A DNA stretch of 64,000 nucleotides, from assembly GCA_039954875.1 (NCBI GenBank), contig CP157202.1, positions 868,001 to 932,000 of the forward strand. The letters run 5' to 3'. The position numbers and the translations under genes are program-made. Below, one piece after another: positions 49,569 through 60,329 of the stretch (its first letter is position 1; every line of letters begins with the position of its first letter). The notes under the pieces were generated by a model that worked only from the letters and a program-made list of their open reading frames with translations, did not search any database and had not been told where the DNA came from. The stretch comes from G039954875 sp039954875. GTDB taxonomy: Bacteria; Bacteroidota; Bacteroidia; Flavobacteriales; Blattabacteriaceae.

Positions 49569-51248
49569 TTAGGTAATACAAATCCTCGACAATTGTAAGA
49601 AAAAAAAACAACCGCCACAAACTTGTACCAAAAATTTATTATTTTTATAAATTTTAGTCTGACCACCAAGGTCATTCATAGTCTCAATTTTTTTCAACAA
49701 TGCTACGAATTCTATAGCCTTTTGATTTTCTGGCTCGATCTCTAACACACGCATGAGGTATCCTATTGCAGTGGCACGATCATTCTTAATCTGGGTTGAA
49801 TAAACTACTAAATAATACGATGCGGCTGTGACACTGTATTTCCATTGGGTCATATCGGCCGCCTTGGATAATTATACAAGCTTTTCATAACAAGACACAG
49901 CTATGCCTTTTTTTATCTCTGGATCCAGGGCTTGGGCATTATGAGCAGCCCAAAGGTATCTATGGATTTCCCCAGGATGCTTTTCCATGTACTTTCTGAA
50001 GATATCACAAGCTTTCTGATAATCTCCCGTTTGATAAGGGGCACCCCCCCCAATGGTAGAGATCTAGATTATTTGGATTTTTCTTAGTTTGATACAATTT
50101 GCCCCGTTATAGGATTTTCATCGGGTAAGCTTTGGTATTTCTAGTGATATGGGCAGTGTCTTTCATCAAAGTTTGTGGATCCTACAAATCAGTCTCAAGC
50201 GCAATGGCTTTATGAAAACTTTGAGTAATCGCTTCTTCATACCCGGAAAATTTCAACAGCAATTTATCCCTGAGTAGGTGATTTTTAGCGATGATACCTT
50301 CTTCGGTTTGTCACGCAAAATATTGTTCAATGGCAGCCTTGACATTGATCGAATCATTTATAGAGTCTTAAATATAAATTAATAATCTGTAAAACATAGG
50401 ATCGGCCTTGGGCCCAGCCTTTTCGACATGATTTTTAGCTGTATGGATGTCTTAATCCTATTGTTTGGCTACAAAGATAATACTCGCATTTTCATAGTTA
50501 ACATCATCAGTAATATCGGTCAGACTGAGGTATTTTTCATAATCTTGTTCAGCATTGTCGATATCGTGATAAAACCAGTAAAGGCATAACGTGCATAGTA
50601 AACCTGTGCATAGTTGTGGATCAAGCTGCAAAGCTTCATCCAGCTTGGAGAGGGAGACCCGCTTGTGCTTTTCAGGGGTATAGAGCTTAGCTTCTTTGTA
50701 TTTAGCTGCAGCGTATTGAGAATCGATCTCCAATACTTTACGATAAGAGAGCGAAGCATCACCACCTTTAGAAAGTTTTTTGTAAGCATCACCCATCAAG
50801 ATGTAAATCTCAGGATTTTTGAACCCCTCAATGTAGTGGCTTGTTGGAGCTTTTGCAAGGAATATTGGGCATCGCCCTTATTCGCTTTGATTTATGAGCA
50901 CGGGCCATGGGGATTGAGAAGCTATACCCCCCCTGAGGCGTATCAACGCTTCTTCAAAGATATTTTTTTTTACTTCAGAGTGGAAGCTTGTTTTCCAACA
51001 TATCGATATAGCGCTTACCGATCCCCCCATACCAACGGAAACGTGAAGTCAGCCAACAAAAGGCTTTTTCGTCCATAGGCTGCTGATCTAAGATCTTCTG
51101 AAAACTTTCATCAGCTCTCTTGTAACGTTCATAGTAAAAAACTTCTTCCCTTGCTCAATCCCTTATGCATTAAAAAGATGTGGGATCAAGAGAAATAAAA
51201 TCGAAAATAAGTAATGACCTCTTTTTATGGTATGATTTTAATTTTCAT
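49569..51248 (-). pseudogene. TPR-repeat protein of the TonB operon, broken
   Basis: The gene should start at the ATG at 51248, which overlaps the stop of the PstS-like gene by four bases (ATGA). It hits a stop after seven codons; another frame gives a signal sequence (YLFSILFLLIPHLFNA) and ERYKRADESFQKILDQQPMDEKA, a TPR helix pair. Later pieces at 50458-50799 (GDAYKKLSKGGDASLSYRKVLEIDSQYAAAKY, EQDYEKYLSL) and 49569-49853 (AIGYLMRVLEIEPENQKAIEFVALL) continue the repeats. Poly-C runs of 8 and 7 lie at 50044 and 50927. This gene is normally intact in the Bacteroidota ExbB operon; here stops and frameshifts abolish it. Confidence 0.82.
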
Positions 51249-52189
51249 GATTCACGCAGTTCGGCCTTCCGTACTTGGAAAGACATCTGAGCCGGCATCA
51301 AATAAGCTCGCCTGAAAATAAGCTGTCCTTTTTCATATCGCATAAAGTTAGAAAAGCCACTACCCAAACCACCATAATTTTCTTTAACAATATAGTACAA
51401 TAACCGTATTAGAGGATAATTTTTCAACGCAATATTGGCTTGATAAGGCTTTACATAGGTCTTCTCATCACAAGAACCACATTCCAAAGCAGCTACTTTG
51501 ACTCTTTTCAAAAAGACCAATTGCTCGGGATCGTCTTGATCTCCTATCCAACTCACACCGATAAAGCCTATAGCTTTAGGATGTGAAGCGACATAATCGA
51601 TCACTGCCCGACTGTCTTTAGCTCCTACCACATTTTCAGCCAACTGTTTACCTTGTAGGACCATATCTATAAGATAACGCACTGTACCAGTAGCTCGTGT
51701 GCCATCCATGACGGCTTGAAATCCCGAATCGTCTATCCCCTCTAAAATATTGCGCAAGGCAGCCATGGAAAAAACATCCTCTCGGGCCTGTGAGTGTAAA
51801 ATTACAGCGATGGCATCGTAGGCTAGCTTATTATATCTGGGCACGTAAAAGAGTTGGGCCTTCATAATATCTTCTTCTTCCGGGCTCAAACCTCGAGCCA
51901 CGATGACCATACGGATGCTGTCACACATCAGATCTTTTAAGCATTCGGTTTCGGGCTTGTAATGAACGATGATCTGGGCTTGAGGATTTTGAGAGGTAAA
52001 TACTTTAATCTGTTCTTGTATAACTGGCCTGAAGGATTCATCTACACTGATCTGTATAGTACCGGAAGTTAGGGTATCTGTCTTCATAACACCGGAGCCT
52101 TTCTTCTCATACCGGCAACTTACTCCTAACACTATGACCAGGACAAAAACGTGGTTTTTTATATAATTATAGTTAATAAATATTTTCAT
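51245..52189 (-). CDS. PstS-like substrate-binding lipoprotein
   Basis: The 314-residue protein has a lipoprotein signal (VFVLVIVLGVSC, Cys at residue 25) and a type 2 periplasmic-binding fold with SGTIQISVDESFRPVIQEQIKVF and an IIVHYKPETECLKDL block. Bacteroidota proteins of this class are called PstS-like but sit in TonB/ExbBD operons without an ABC permease, as here. A role in phosphate binding is therefore uncertain. It overlaps the small membrane protein gene upstream and the broken TPR gene downstream, each by four bases. Confidence 0.85.
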   Translation of the reverse strand: MKIFINYNYIKNHVFVLVIVLGVSCRYEKKGSGVMKTDTLTSGTIQISVDESFRPVIQEQIKVFTSQNPQAQIIVHYKPETECLKDLMCDSIRMVIVARGLSPEEEDIMKAQLFYVPRYNKLAYDAIAVILHSQAREDVFSMAALRNILEGIDDSGFQAVMDGTRATGTVRYLIDMVLQGKQLAENVVGAKDSRAVIDYVASHPKAIGFIGVSWIGDQDDPEQLVFLKRVKVAALECGSCDEKTYVKPYQANIALKNYPLIRLLYYIVKENYGGLGSGFSNFMRYEKGQLIFRRAYLMPAQMSFQVRKAELRES

Positions 52190-52410
52190 CTTCGGATACG
52201 ATCTCTTCTATAGCCTCTATACATGCGCCATAAACCGTACATCATGCAAAGTAACGCATAGACTTGGACTACAACCCTATCGATGGTCTCCCATTCCCAT
52301 CCAAAATACTTCCTCAATAAAAAAAATGCACCTACGCCTATCCACAATATCCCCATGACATAATCTACAAAGAACTTCTTGATAAAATTAAACTTTGGAA
52401 ATGTTTTCAT
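52186..52410 (-). CDS. Small two-helix membrane protein
   Basis: From the ATG at 52410 this 74-residue protein has two helices (FVDYVMGILWIGVGAFFLLRKY and VVVQVYALLCMMYGLWRMY), then a basic tail (YRGYRRDRIRR). An in-frame ATG at 52476 would add 22 residues with no family support. The four-base overlap with the PstS-like gene makes it the first gene of the TonB operon. No function is known to me. The 240 bp before it, up to guaB, show only a stray coding-like piece on the minus strand. Confidence 0.65.
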   Translation of the reverse strand: MKTFPKFNFIKKFFVDYVMGILWIGVGAFFLLRKYFGWEWETIDRVVVQVYALLCMMYGLWRMYRGYRRDRIRR

Positions 52411-52648
52411 ATATTGGAACAAATATTCAGCATTGTGCGATTTCAAAAAAATCATTTGAGACAGGTCACATCGCATTCTTTTCTAAAGCTAGCGACATCG
52501 GTAGGTTGGGTGATGAAATCGTATACTTTCTCATGTATGATGGTAGTTTTGCCTACAACATTTTTGTGACATCAGGTCAACCTACAGCTGAAATATATAC
52601 TTTTCATAGTCCTTTTTTTAATAGGTGAATAAATCTAAAACTAAAAAC

Positions 52649-54109
52649 TCAATTGTAGTAATTAGGGGCTTCTTTAGTGATAATCACGTCATGAGGATGG
52701 CTTTCTTTCAAGCCGGAATTAGTGATTCGGACAAATTTTCCATGGATCATCAAATCGGATATAGTAGAGGTGCCGCAGTAGCCCATGCCGGCACACAAAC
52801 CTCCACAAAGCTGATAAATTACGTCTTTGAGCCGTCCTTTGTAAGGCACTCGTGCTTCGATCCCTTCTGGGACAAGCTTCTTGGCATTGGTCTGAAAATA
52901 ACGGTCTTTACTGCCACGTTTCATCGCAGCTAAGGATCCCATACCTACATAAGTTTTGAATTTTCTACCTTGGAAAATAACTTCTTCACCTGGGGCCTCG
53001 TCGGTACCTGCCAACAAACTACCAATCATCACACAAGAGGCGCCTGCAGCAATGGCCTTGACAATATCACCGGAAAATTTAATTCCCCCATCGGCGATTA
53101 CGGCAACATTCTTAGCCTTAGCGTATTCATACACTTCGTTGATAGCAGTGATTTGAGGCACTCCTACACCAGCTACCACACGAGTGGTACAGATAGAACC
53201 CGGCCCTACTCCGACTTTAAGGATTGTAGCACCTGCTTCTATTAGGTCCTTGCCCGCTACTGCTGTAACGATATTTCCCCCGACCAATGCCAATTTTGGG
53301 AATGCATGACGGATCGCTTTAACCGTGTCTAGAACTCCAATGGTATGTCCATGGGCAGAGTCTACAGTAATGATATCTACGCCTACTTTAACCAAAGCTT
53401 CTATACGGTCCATCATGTCTTCACTTACTCCTACTGCAGCTCCCACTCGTAAACGGCCACGGGCATCTTTGCAAGCATGCGGATATTCGATCAGGTTATC
53501 GATATCTCTGATGGTGATCAAACCAACCAACTTAGCCTGCTTGTCTATAATAGGGAGCTTTTCTACCCGAAATTTGAGCAAAATATTTTTAGCTTCTTCT
53601 AGAGTGGTATCTCTTCCTGAAGTAACCAAGCCTTCTTTGGTCATCACATCTTCTACAGGGGCATCCATATCGGTCCGGTACTTAATATCCCTATTGGTGA
53701 TAATCCCTACCAAAGTACGGTCTTCCTCGATCACTGGAAGTCCTGAGATGCGATAGTGCTTCATGAGCTGGCAAGCGTCTTGAAGCGTAGAATGCCTGGA
53801 GAGGGTGATAGGATCATCGACCATACCGTTTTCACTCCTTTTGACTCTATCCACTTTTTCTGCCTGCTCCCTCAAGCTCATATTTTTATGAATAAAACCG
53901 AGTCCACCTTCTCTAGCCATCGCTGTAGCCAAAGAAGATTCCGTGACCGTATCCATCGCAGCACTCACGACGGGTACATTTAACACGATATCGGGTGTCA
54001 AGGCTGTCTTGAGGGATACTTCAGATGGGGTGACTTCAGAACGCGAAGGTATAAGCAACACATCATCGAAAGTAAGGGCTTCTTTCAATATTCTATCTTG
54101 TAAAACCAT
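52649..54109 (-). CDS. guaB: IMP dehydrogenase
   Basis: The 486-residue enzyme oxidises IMP to XMP with NAD+, the committing step to guanine nucleotides. The barrel start (ALTFDDVLLIPSRSEV), two CBS domains (about 95-205), the substrate loop GVGPGSICTTR with catalytic Cys307, and the flap region (YKGRLKDVIYQLCGGL) are all present. Length is normal. It is divergent from mlaE; its -7 box is listed separately. Confidence 0.97.
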   Translation of the reverse strand: MVLQDRILKEALTFDDVLLIPSRSEVTPSEVSLKTALTPDIVLNVPVVSAAMDTVTESSLATAMAREGGLGFIHKNMSLREQAEKVDRVKRSENGMVDDPITLSRHSTLQDACQLMKHYRISGLPVIEEDRTLVGIITNRDIKYRTDMDAPVEDVMTKEGLVTSGRDTTLEEAKNILLKFRVEKLPIIDKQAKLVGLITIRDIDNLIEYPHACKDARGRLRVGAAVGVSEDMMDRIEALVKVGVDIITVDSAHGHTIGVLDTVKAIRHAFPKLALVGGNIVTAVAGKDLIEAGATILKVGVGPGSICTTRVVAGVGVPQITAINEVYEYAKAKNVAVIADGGIKFSGDIVKAIAAGASCVMIGSLLAGTDEAPGEEVIFQGRKFKTYVGMGSLAAMKRGSKDRYFQTNAKKLVPEGIEARVPYKGRLKDVIYQLCGGLCAGMGYCGTSTISDLMIHGKFVRITNSGLKESHPHDVIITKEAPNYYN

Positions 54110-54123
54110 AGCTTTTTACCAAG

Positions 54124-54131
54124 CAAATTTA
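54124..54131 (-). promoter_or_regulatory. -7 box upstream of guaB
   Basis: On the minus strand TAAATTTG fits TAnnTTTG and lies 15 bp before the guaB ATG, giving a very short leader. Confidence 0.45.
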
Positions 54132-54286
54132 ACGATAATAAGGAGATGATAGGCTGGCTTCCTCTAAGAAAATGATCCAACCACTCCGGTTTAGAGAAAT
54201 TGGACATGATTCATCTCCATTGGTTTACCTGCATAACTGCTAGATTGACGTAAAAAATTTACTTTAGCCAGGGGATAACGGCAGGT

Positions 54287-55033
54287 ATGCGTACACTAAA
54301 AAATATTGGCCAATACTTTTTATTATTGGGTAAAGTTTTTAAAAAACCGGAAAAAGGTAGGATCTATGCTAAGATGGTACTACGTGAGATCAATGACTTA
54401 GGATCCAGTTCATTGGGAATTGTAGTATTCATATCGATATTTATGGGGGCAGTGGTAGCTATACAGATGTACAACAATATCAAAGATTCAGTATTACTCA
54501 TACCCAACGATTATATCGGTCACGCTACGAAAATGATCTTAATCTTAGAGTTTTCTCCGACAATAATTTCAATCATCCTGGCTGGGAAGGTGGGATCACT
54601 CATCGCTTCGAGCATAGGTACTATGCGTACTACTGAACAGATCGATGCTTTAGAAGTTATGGGAGTCAATTCGGTTTCTTTTTTGATTCTACCCAAAATT
54701 ATAGCCTGTATACTTTTCAATCCATTGTTGATTCTGATCAGCTTGTCTTTGGGTCTCTTTGGTGGATGGATCTCAGGAGAGATCACCGGTAACTGGTCTA
54801 GTGCAGAATATATCACGGGTATCCAGATGCAAAATACATCATTTTTTTATTGGTATTGTATTCTTAAGACCATCGTCTTTGCCTTTGTAATCGTCACGAT
54901 CCCAGCCTACTTTGGATATTTTGTCAAAGGCGGTTCTCTGGAAGTGGGTAAGGCGAGCACCCAGGCTGTGGTGTGGACTTGTGTATTGATCATTGTCCTA
55001 GACTTATTGATTACCCAAATGATGCTTAGCTAA
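54287..55033 (+). CDS. mlaE: MlaE-family ABC transporter permease
   Basis: The 248-residue integral membrane protein has about five helices and the MlaE signature region (FSPTIISIILAGKVGSLIASSIGTMRTTEQIDALEVMG). Family members carry phospholipid between the inner and outer membrane with MlaF and an MCE protein. The stop overlaps the start of mlaF by one base (TAATG), so they are coupled. No MlaD/MCE gene follows here. Confidence 0.92.
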   Translation: MRTLKNIGQYFLLLGKVFKKPEKGRIYAKMVLREINDLGSSSLGIVVFISIFMGAVVAIQMYNNIKDSVLLIPNDYIGHATKMILILEFSPTIISIILAGKVGSLIASSIGTMRTTEQIDALEVMGVNSVSFLILPKIIACILFNPLLILISLSLGLFGGWISGEITGNWSSAEYITGIQMQNTSFFYWYCILKTIVFAFVIVTIPAYFGYFVKGGSLEVGKASTQAVVWTCVLIIVLDLLITQMMLS

Positions 55034-55842
55034 TGATAGAGGTACACGATCTGAAAAAATCTTTTCAGGATACCGATGTACTCAAGGGCATCTCTGTGGC
55101 TTTCGAGAGAGGTAAAACTAATCTGATCATTGGGCAAAGTGGTTCAGGTAAAACCGTTTTTCTTAAATGCCTTTTGGGCTTGATAGAGCCCTCCTCTGGA
55201 GAAATATTTTATGAGGGAGTCAATAGTCGGGATATGGATTTTAACCGGCGGAAAACTCTCCGGGCAAAGATTGGTACGGTCTTTCAAGGAAATGCTTTAT
55301 TTGACTCGATGACTGTATCGGAAAATATCTCATTCCCCTTGATGATGTTTACCAGCCAATCTGAACACGAGATGAAGGACAAAGTAGACCAGGTCTTAGA
55401 ACGAGTCAGGCTCGAAGGGGTACATCACAAATACCCCTCAGAACTATCTGGTGGTATGCAAAAACGCGTGGCTATTGCTCGTGCTATCGTGAACAATCCT
55501 AAATTTTTATTCTGTGACGAGCCTAACTCAGGATTAGATCCTAAAACGGCCATCGTGATCGACAACCTCATCCATGAACTCACTCTAGAATATAATACCA
55601 CGACCATCATCAATACCCATGATATGAATTCGGTCATGGAGATAGGTGAAAAGATTATTTTCCTCAAAGATGGTTTCAAAGGATGGGAAGGCAATGCTAT
55701 AGAAATTTTAAAGACAGAAAACCAAATGGTGGTCGATTTTATATACTCTTCAAACTTATTTCAAAGGATCCGCCGTAGTCTTTTGAACGACGAATTCAGA
55801 CTCATCAATATATACCCCCCCCCTAATCACATTATACTTTGA
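55033..55842 (+). CDS. mlaF: MlaF-family ABC transporter ATPase
   Basis: The 269-residue ATPase has Walker A GQSGSGKT at 34-41, Q-loop GTVFQGNALFDSM, signature LSGGMQKRVAIARAI and Walker B FLFCDEPNSGLDP. It drives MlaE. The C-terminus after about residue 255 passes through a 9-C run (55815-55823, giving YPPPNH) and ends with unfamiliar residues, so a slip near the end may have altered the last ten residues; the ATPase core is unaffected. Confidence 0.92.
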   Translation: MIEVHDLKKSFQDTDVLKGISVAFERGKTNLIIGQSGSGKTVFLKCLLGLIEPSSGEIFYEGVNSRDMDFNRRKTLRAKIGTVFQGNALFDSMTVSENISFPLMMFTSQSEHEMKDKVDQVLERVRLEGVHHKYPSELSGGMQKRVAIARAIVNNPKFLFCDEPNSGLDPKTAIVIDNLIHELTLEYNTTTIINTHDMNSVMEIGEKIIFLKDGFKGWEGNAIEILKTENQMVVDFIYSSNLFQRIRRSLLNDEFRLINIYPPPNHIIL

Positions 55843-55899
55843 TCTTTTGGGGGATACTTGCTAGACCGTCACTTATAATATCAGAGGGGACATGTTCTA

Positions 55900-58834
55900 T
55901 AATTTTCAGGGAAAGTTGACCAAAGTCCTTAAAGGGGGTTAGAAAAGTGTACAACGACAACGGCCATGGCAACATAGATTGGTAAATCGGTTGATTTACC
56001 TGAATCAGACTTCCATTAATTTATCTACAACCTGAGTTGGCATTCCGTCATTTCTCTCACAAACACAAATCAAAAGAAAGGAGTACTTTCTAATCGAAAA
56101 TTTCCAGATTAGACCTCTATCTATTGGTAGGTACTAGGGCATTCTGCTTGTTGCGCCTCTATGCAAATCCTCGTATTGTCCATCAACCTAGACAGCAAAG
56201 TCACCTTGGACTAAGTTAAAAATTACAAATCCGACACCTTCAACATGGAATACAGTTCGGCATTGTGGTAGACCTTTCAAAATTTACCCTTGATATGCGT
56301 TGGGAAAAATATATATCCAAAGCGAAGATCCGGTTTGTGAAAAAAAACAACAAACTTAAATTTTTAGATAGAAAACCCGTCCGACGATACTACTGCTAAG
56401 CGTATGATACAAATTCTGATACATCCACCTGTAGATAGACCCATATAGAAACGTGTCATCTCAAAAGCACTTCGAGGGGCTATTTATTAGATCCCAATAT
56501 TTATGGTTTCTTTATTAGGCTCGTCTCGATTAATCTCCAGTTTCCTGGCCTTATTATCAAATAATAAGAAAAACTGACATGAATCATATAGGCTTTCCAT
56601 CTCATTATAAGGTCTTCCTTAAAGGAATGTACAACGTTGATTCGTTAATAAAAGATTCCAAACAAATCGTTGAATCGAAGACTAATACTCCCCTTCCTAT
56701 AAAAAACGTTTTGCGTAGAACCAAAAGTCTACTTTTGACATAGGCGTTACCTTACGCTAAATAAATCCTTAAGGCGAAAAGTATAGTCCAGAAAACTGTA
56801 AGAAGATCCCTTTTAGGAACTTAAACTCATTCAGCAAACGCGAAGACCATTGTGAGAAATTTTGCGCCAGTATTCCTTAAAGCTCTCTCTGTCGAGAGCC
56901 GTATAATTCAAAATCACTATTCAAAAACCATCATTTCCAAAGAAAATAATTACCATTGATTTACAAACCGTAAGACTACCTTTGAGTCTAATTAGCATAA
57001 CCCCATACCAGAACATTGGGATCTTGTGAGCCTTCCTTCAGAACCTGTGTGATTACATTCACGCGTCAAATGTTAAAACAGGCTGGTACTGAAGTCTCCT
57101 TTTGTAAACCGGTGCAAATAGGTCCATTCGAGTGAATGGGTATATTCAGGTTTTAGATTAGGATTATAAACTTATTTTACTTTGAAAAATTGAAAACGAA
57201 CCGTATTAATCTGAAACATACTAGGACGGGTAACTGGTCAATTATAATTCAAGAAAAATTGATTCTTTAGACTCAAATCATAAGTGAGATCTACAAGGAT
57301 ACAGGGAAAAACAACTCTTACATAAGATAACGTTTATACCTGAGAAACCCTATCCTTTGACTTATTCACTCCGTAAGCCCAACTACCAACCACAGTTACC
57401 ACATCCACTCGCATAAATTAGATAAGACGAATAAATATCTATAAAAAATCAAATCGTTTGCCTTCAAATAATATGGAAACATAGTATGTATTAAAATTTA
57501 TGCGACGATATTTAGCACCCAACTTCCATTTAGTCTTCCCTGAGAATGAAAGAATATAATTCAATTGGACTTCCAGATGTTCTTTTTTTTGAGCAAATAT
57601 TTTTCCGACTCAAAATTTCACTTACCAACCTATTTGTAGTATTCCATGAATAGGAATAGATCGCATCGAGAACCAACTTGTGCCGATTTTTATCAAAATC
57701 ATGTTTAAAACTTAGTCTATAGTCTTGGTTGTAATCATTTATTCTGAAATTTTATAATTATCTATCCACACGATCAGTGTCCCAATAATTCGACATGACA
57801 GACTCTATAGACTTACTTGAAGACAAATTTTGAAAGATGAAGACAGTCAAAATACCCTATCAAGGTTAAGACAGTCAAAATACCCTATATAGTTGATATA
57901 GTCGTCAAAGCGCCTGCTTTAAACACATAAGGAAGATCTTCTGAGAAATAATTACATTGTTTATCCATACAATATTCTAGCAGTCTCCTCGCATGAGAAA
58001 AATCTGCTTATGAAAATTTGTAGTATAAGATGTAAATAAATTTAACTTATATTTATTAAAATTCCTATTTAGCAAATTGCTATAACGCATCCTCTTGCCC
58101 ATATTCCCAATCAGTGTTTAAGCTGATATGATAATCTTTCCATCGGTCTTTCTTGAGGATGATATTCAATACCTAAACTACCCTCGAGATTATATTTAAC
58201 CGAAAGGTTGGTAATGATCTCAACCTTATCGATAGCATTGGAAGACAACTATTTTAAGAATTAATAGACAGGAATATTTGAGGGTTTACCATCAACCAAC
58301 AATCGTACATTTGGAATTACCGCAAAGACTTACCTGACTACTCTACTGGTCTACGCGTAGGGAAATGTAGCTTGAGCTTGTCAAGCACATCAATGGCATT
58401 TTTTGGTACCAGCTGAGATTAGATCTTTGCCCACATGGACTTACATTACGGTTCTATCTCATTGACGATAGTGGTATGCTCGGCCGTCTTGACAACTTCC
58501 TCTAAAGGTTGATCGACCTGCAAATAGATCTTTCCCAGATCCAATATGCCAGAATCCACCGTGACAGTCTTTCGGTAGATCTTAAAATCCTAAAAGCTAT
58601 TTAAAACACATAAGTACCCTTATCCACAAGGCCTAAGGTAAAGACACCTTGCTCATTGCTCAACCCTTCAATAATGGCCTTATTTTTTAATCATTTCTCA
58701 ACTCTAAACTTGATATACGGGACCGGTTGTAGGGGCTTCTTTATCCAACAATTGGACTATGATTTTCAACACTTTTTTTTCTGAGCATACCAAAAGAAAA
58801 ATTAATAAAAAAGCAAGGTAGTCACTCACTTCAT
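55900..58834 (-). pseudogene. Second TonB-dependent beta-barrel receptor, broken
   Basis: The minus strand from about 58834 holds a signal-like start with an early stop, and carboxypeptidase-regulatory-type pieces (LLDKEAPTTGPVY, EGLSNEQGVFTLGLVDKGTY). YLQVDQPLEEVVKTAEHTTIVNEIE follows, then the diagnostic plug segment NVRLLVDGKPSNIPV...LSSNAIDKVEIITNLSVKYNLEGS. This is the OMP_b-brl_3 receptor class. The lower part (55900-57800) is too decayed for confident reading but has no other gene. A tandem duplication lies inside at 57841-57888. Confidence 0.78.
57841..57888. repeat. 28-bp-period tandem duplication in a dead receptor gene
   Basis: The 20-mer AGACAGTCAAAATACCCTAT occurs at 57841 and again at 57869, with eight bases between. 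A period of 28 bp is not a multiple of three, so the event itself shifts the frame. Confidence 0.9.
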
Positions 58835-58906
58835 CGATCCCTGTTTGATTTCGTACGATCTCATAGACGTATTACGTTCTAAAACATCACAATATGAAAA
58901 AAGACT

Positions 58907-59755
58907 TTAATGAAGCGCTCTTTTTTTGACCATACCACCACGGACATCTTTGACGCTCTGAGTGATGACAAATGCATATGGATCTATCTGTTCGATCTCA
59001 TTTTTTAATCTAGCAATCTCCAAGCGGGTGATGACGATACATAAAATCTCTAAATTTTTCAAAGAATATCCACTCTTACCACTGTAAATAGTTACACCCC
59101 AACCGAGTTTTTGAACGATCATTTGATGCACTTCGGCAGACTTTTCAGTTACGATCGTCACGTTGGTATATTCTTCCAGACCATCAATTACAAAATCAAT
59201 AGTTTTAGCTGCTACCAAATAGGTGAGTATAGAATACAAAGCAGATTCTACAGAAAGCACAAAAGTAGCTACCAGAAATATCACGACGTTGATCATCATG
59301 ATGATATCACTGACAGAAAAACCCACTCTCTTACTCAGATAAATAGCAAAAACCTCTGTCCCGTCCAAAACAGCACCCCCACGTATAGCTAATCCAATAC
59401 CAACACCGAGAAAAAACCCGCCAAAAACTGCTGCTAACAACTTATCATTAGTGATCAAAGGAAAATGGACAAAAGTCAATATCAAGGCCAATCCCAAAAT
59501 AGCAACAGAAGTTTTCACTGCAAAATCTTTCCCTATCTGACTGTAACCCAACATAATGAAGGGTGCATTCAAAGCCACCAAGAAGAATTGCAACTTCCAA
59601 GGAGTTACCGTATCGAGCAATAAAGACATCCCTGTAATACCACCATCGATAAAATAATTGGGGACCAAAAAACCATCTAATCCAAAGGATGCACTAGCAA
59701 TACCTAAGACAATACTCAAAGAGTATCTCACAGATTTAGGAGATTTTTCGTTCAT
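58907..59755 (-). CDS. YitT family membrane protein (DUF161/DUF2179)
   Basis: The 282-residue protein has five or six N-terminal helices including GFLVPNYFIDGGITGMSLLL, repeated glycine-rich motifs (GGFFLGVGIGLAIRGGAVLDGTEVFAIYLS), and a C-terminal cytoplasmic DUF2179 domain from about 195 (YTNVTIVTEKSAEVHQMIVQKL...AFVITQSVKDVRGG). It is complete. The transport substrate is not known for the family. The gene is divergent from ssrA. Confidence 0.9.
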   Translation of the reverse strand: MNEKSPKSVRYSLSIVLGIASASFGLDGFLVPNYFIDGGITGMSLLLDTVTPWKLQFFLVALNAPFIMLGYSQIGKDFAVKTSVAILGLALILTFVHFPLITNDKLLAAVFGGFFLGVGIGLAIRGGAVLDGTEVFAIYLSKRVGFSVSDIIMMINVVIFLVATFVLSVESALYSILTYLVAAKTIDFVIDGLEEYTNVTIVTEKSAEVHQMIVQKLGWGVTIYSGKSGYSLKNLEILCIVITRLEIARLKNEIEQIDPYAFVITQSVKDVRGGMVKKRALH

Positions 59756-59873
59756 TCTACAACAGATCAGAAAAGTACTTTTTCTCCTTCATTACAAAAA
59801 ACACTCAACAAATAAAAAAACGCAACTTTAGCCTCAAAGGTATGTTTTCTAGCCTTATCATGAGCAAATAATG

Positions 59874-59881
59874 TATCTTTG
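59874..59881 (+). promoter_or_regulatory. -7 box upstream of ssrA
   Basis: TATCTTTG fits TAnnTTTG and lies 55 bp before the mature tmRNA 5' end, allowing a processed leader. Confidence 0.5.
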
Positions 59882-59935
59882 CACCCCTATCTGCTACTGC
59901 TCAGGTTTAAGTTCATTGAAAATATGGGGCTGAAT

Positions 59936-60327
59936 TGGATTTGACAGCAAGGTCAATGTTATATAAGTAAGCATACCGTGCCAAGTGAGGAAAACACGTA
60001 AATCTGGCCTTACAAACCATAAACGGCGAAAATAACTACGCTCTCGCTGCCTGATATCGAAATCGAGTACATATCAAGTCACGTCTACACCAAGTGTAGA
60101 AGCGGGATATCCCTCAGAAGCCCTACCTTATGGCGTCTAATACAGGGATACCGGAAAAGTAAGGATAGGAAAGTTCATGCCTCTAAGGCTTTCCGAAATT
60201 AAACGAGGCTAAGCCGTAAATAAGGTGTCGTGCTCTTAGTTTACGATCTAAAAATTAAGCCCGGCTAAGTATGTAGAACGCTTATAGGTTGCTTGTTTGG
60301 ACGCGGGTTCGAGCCCCGCCAGCTCCA
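59936..60327 (+). ncRNA. ssrA: Transfer-messenger RNA
   Basis: The 5' end GGGGCTGAATTGGATTTGAC and the 3' T arm GCGGGTTCGAGCCCCGCC followed by AGCTCC form the tRNA-like half of one-piece tmRNA. The tag reading frame runs from GGC at 60025 to TGA at 60052-60054 and encodes G-E-N-N-Y-A-L-A-A, a Bacteroidota-type tag. Pseudoknot-like pairings fill the middle. The terminal CCA is not encoded (bases after the discriminator A are CTT). tmRNA frees stalled ribosomes and marks the peptide for ClpXP; both partners are intact in this window. Confidence 0.95.
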
Positions 60328-60329
60328 CT

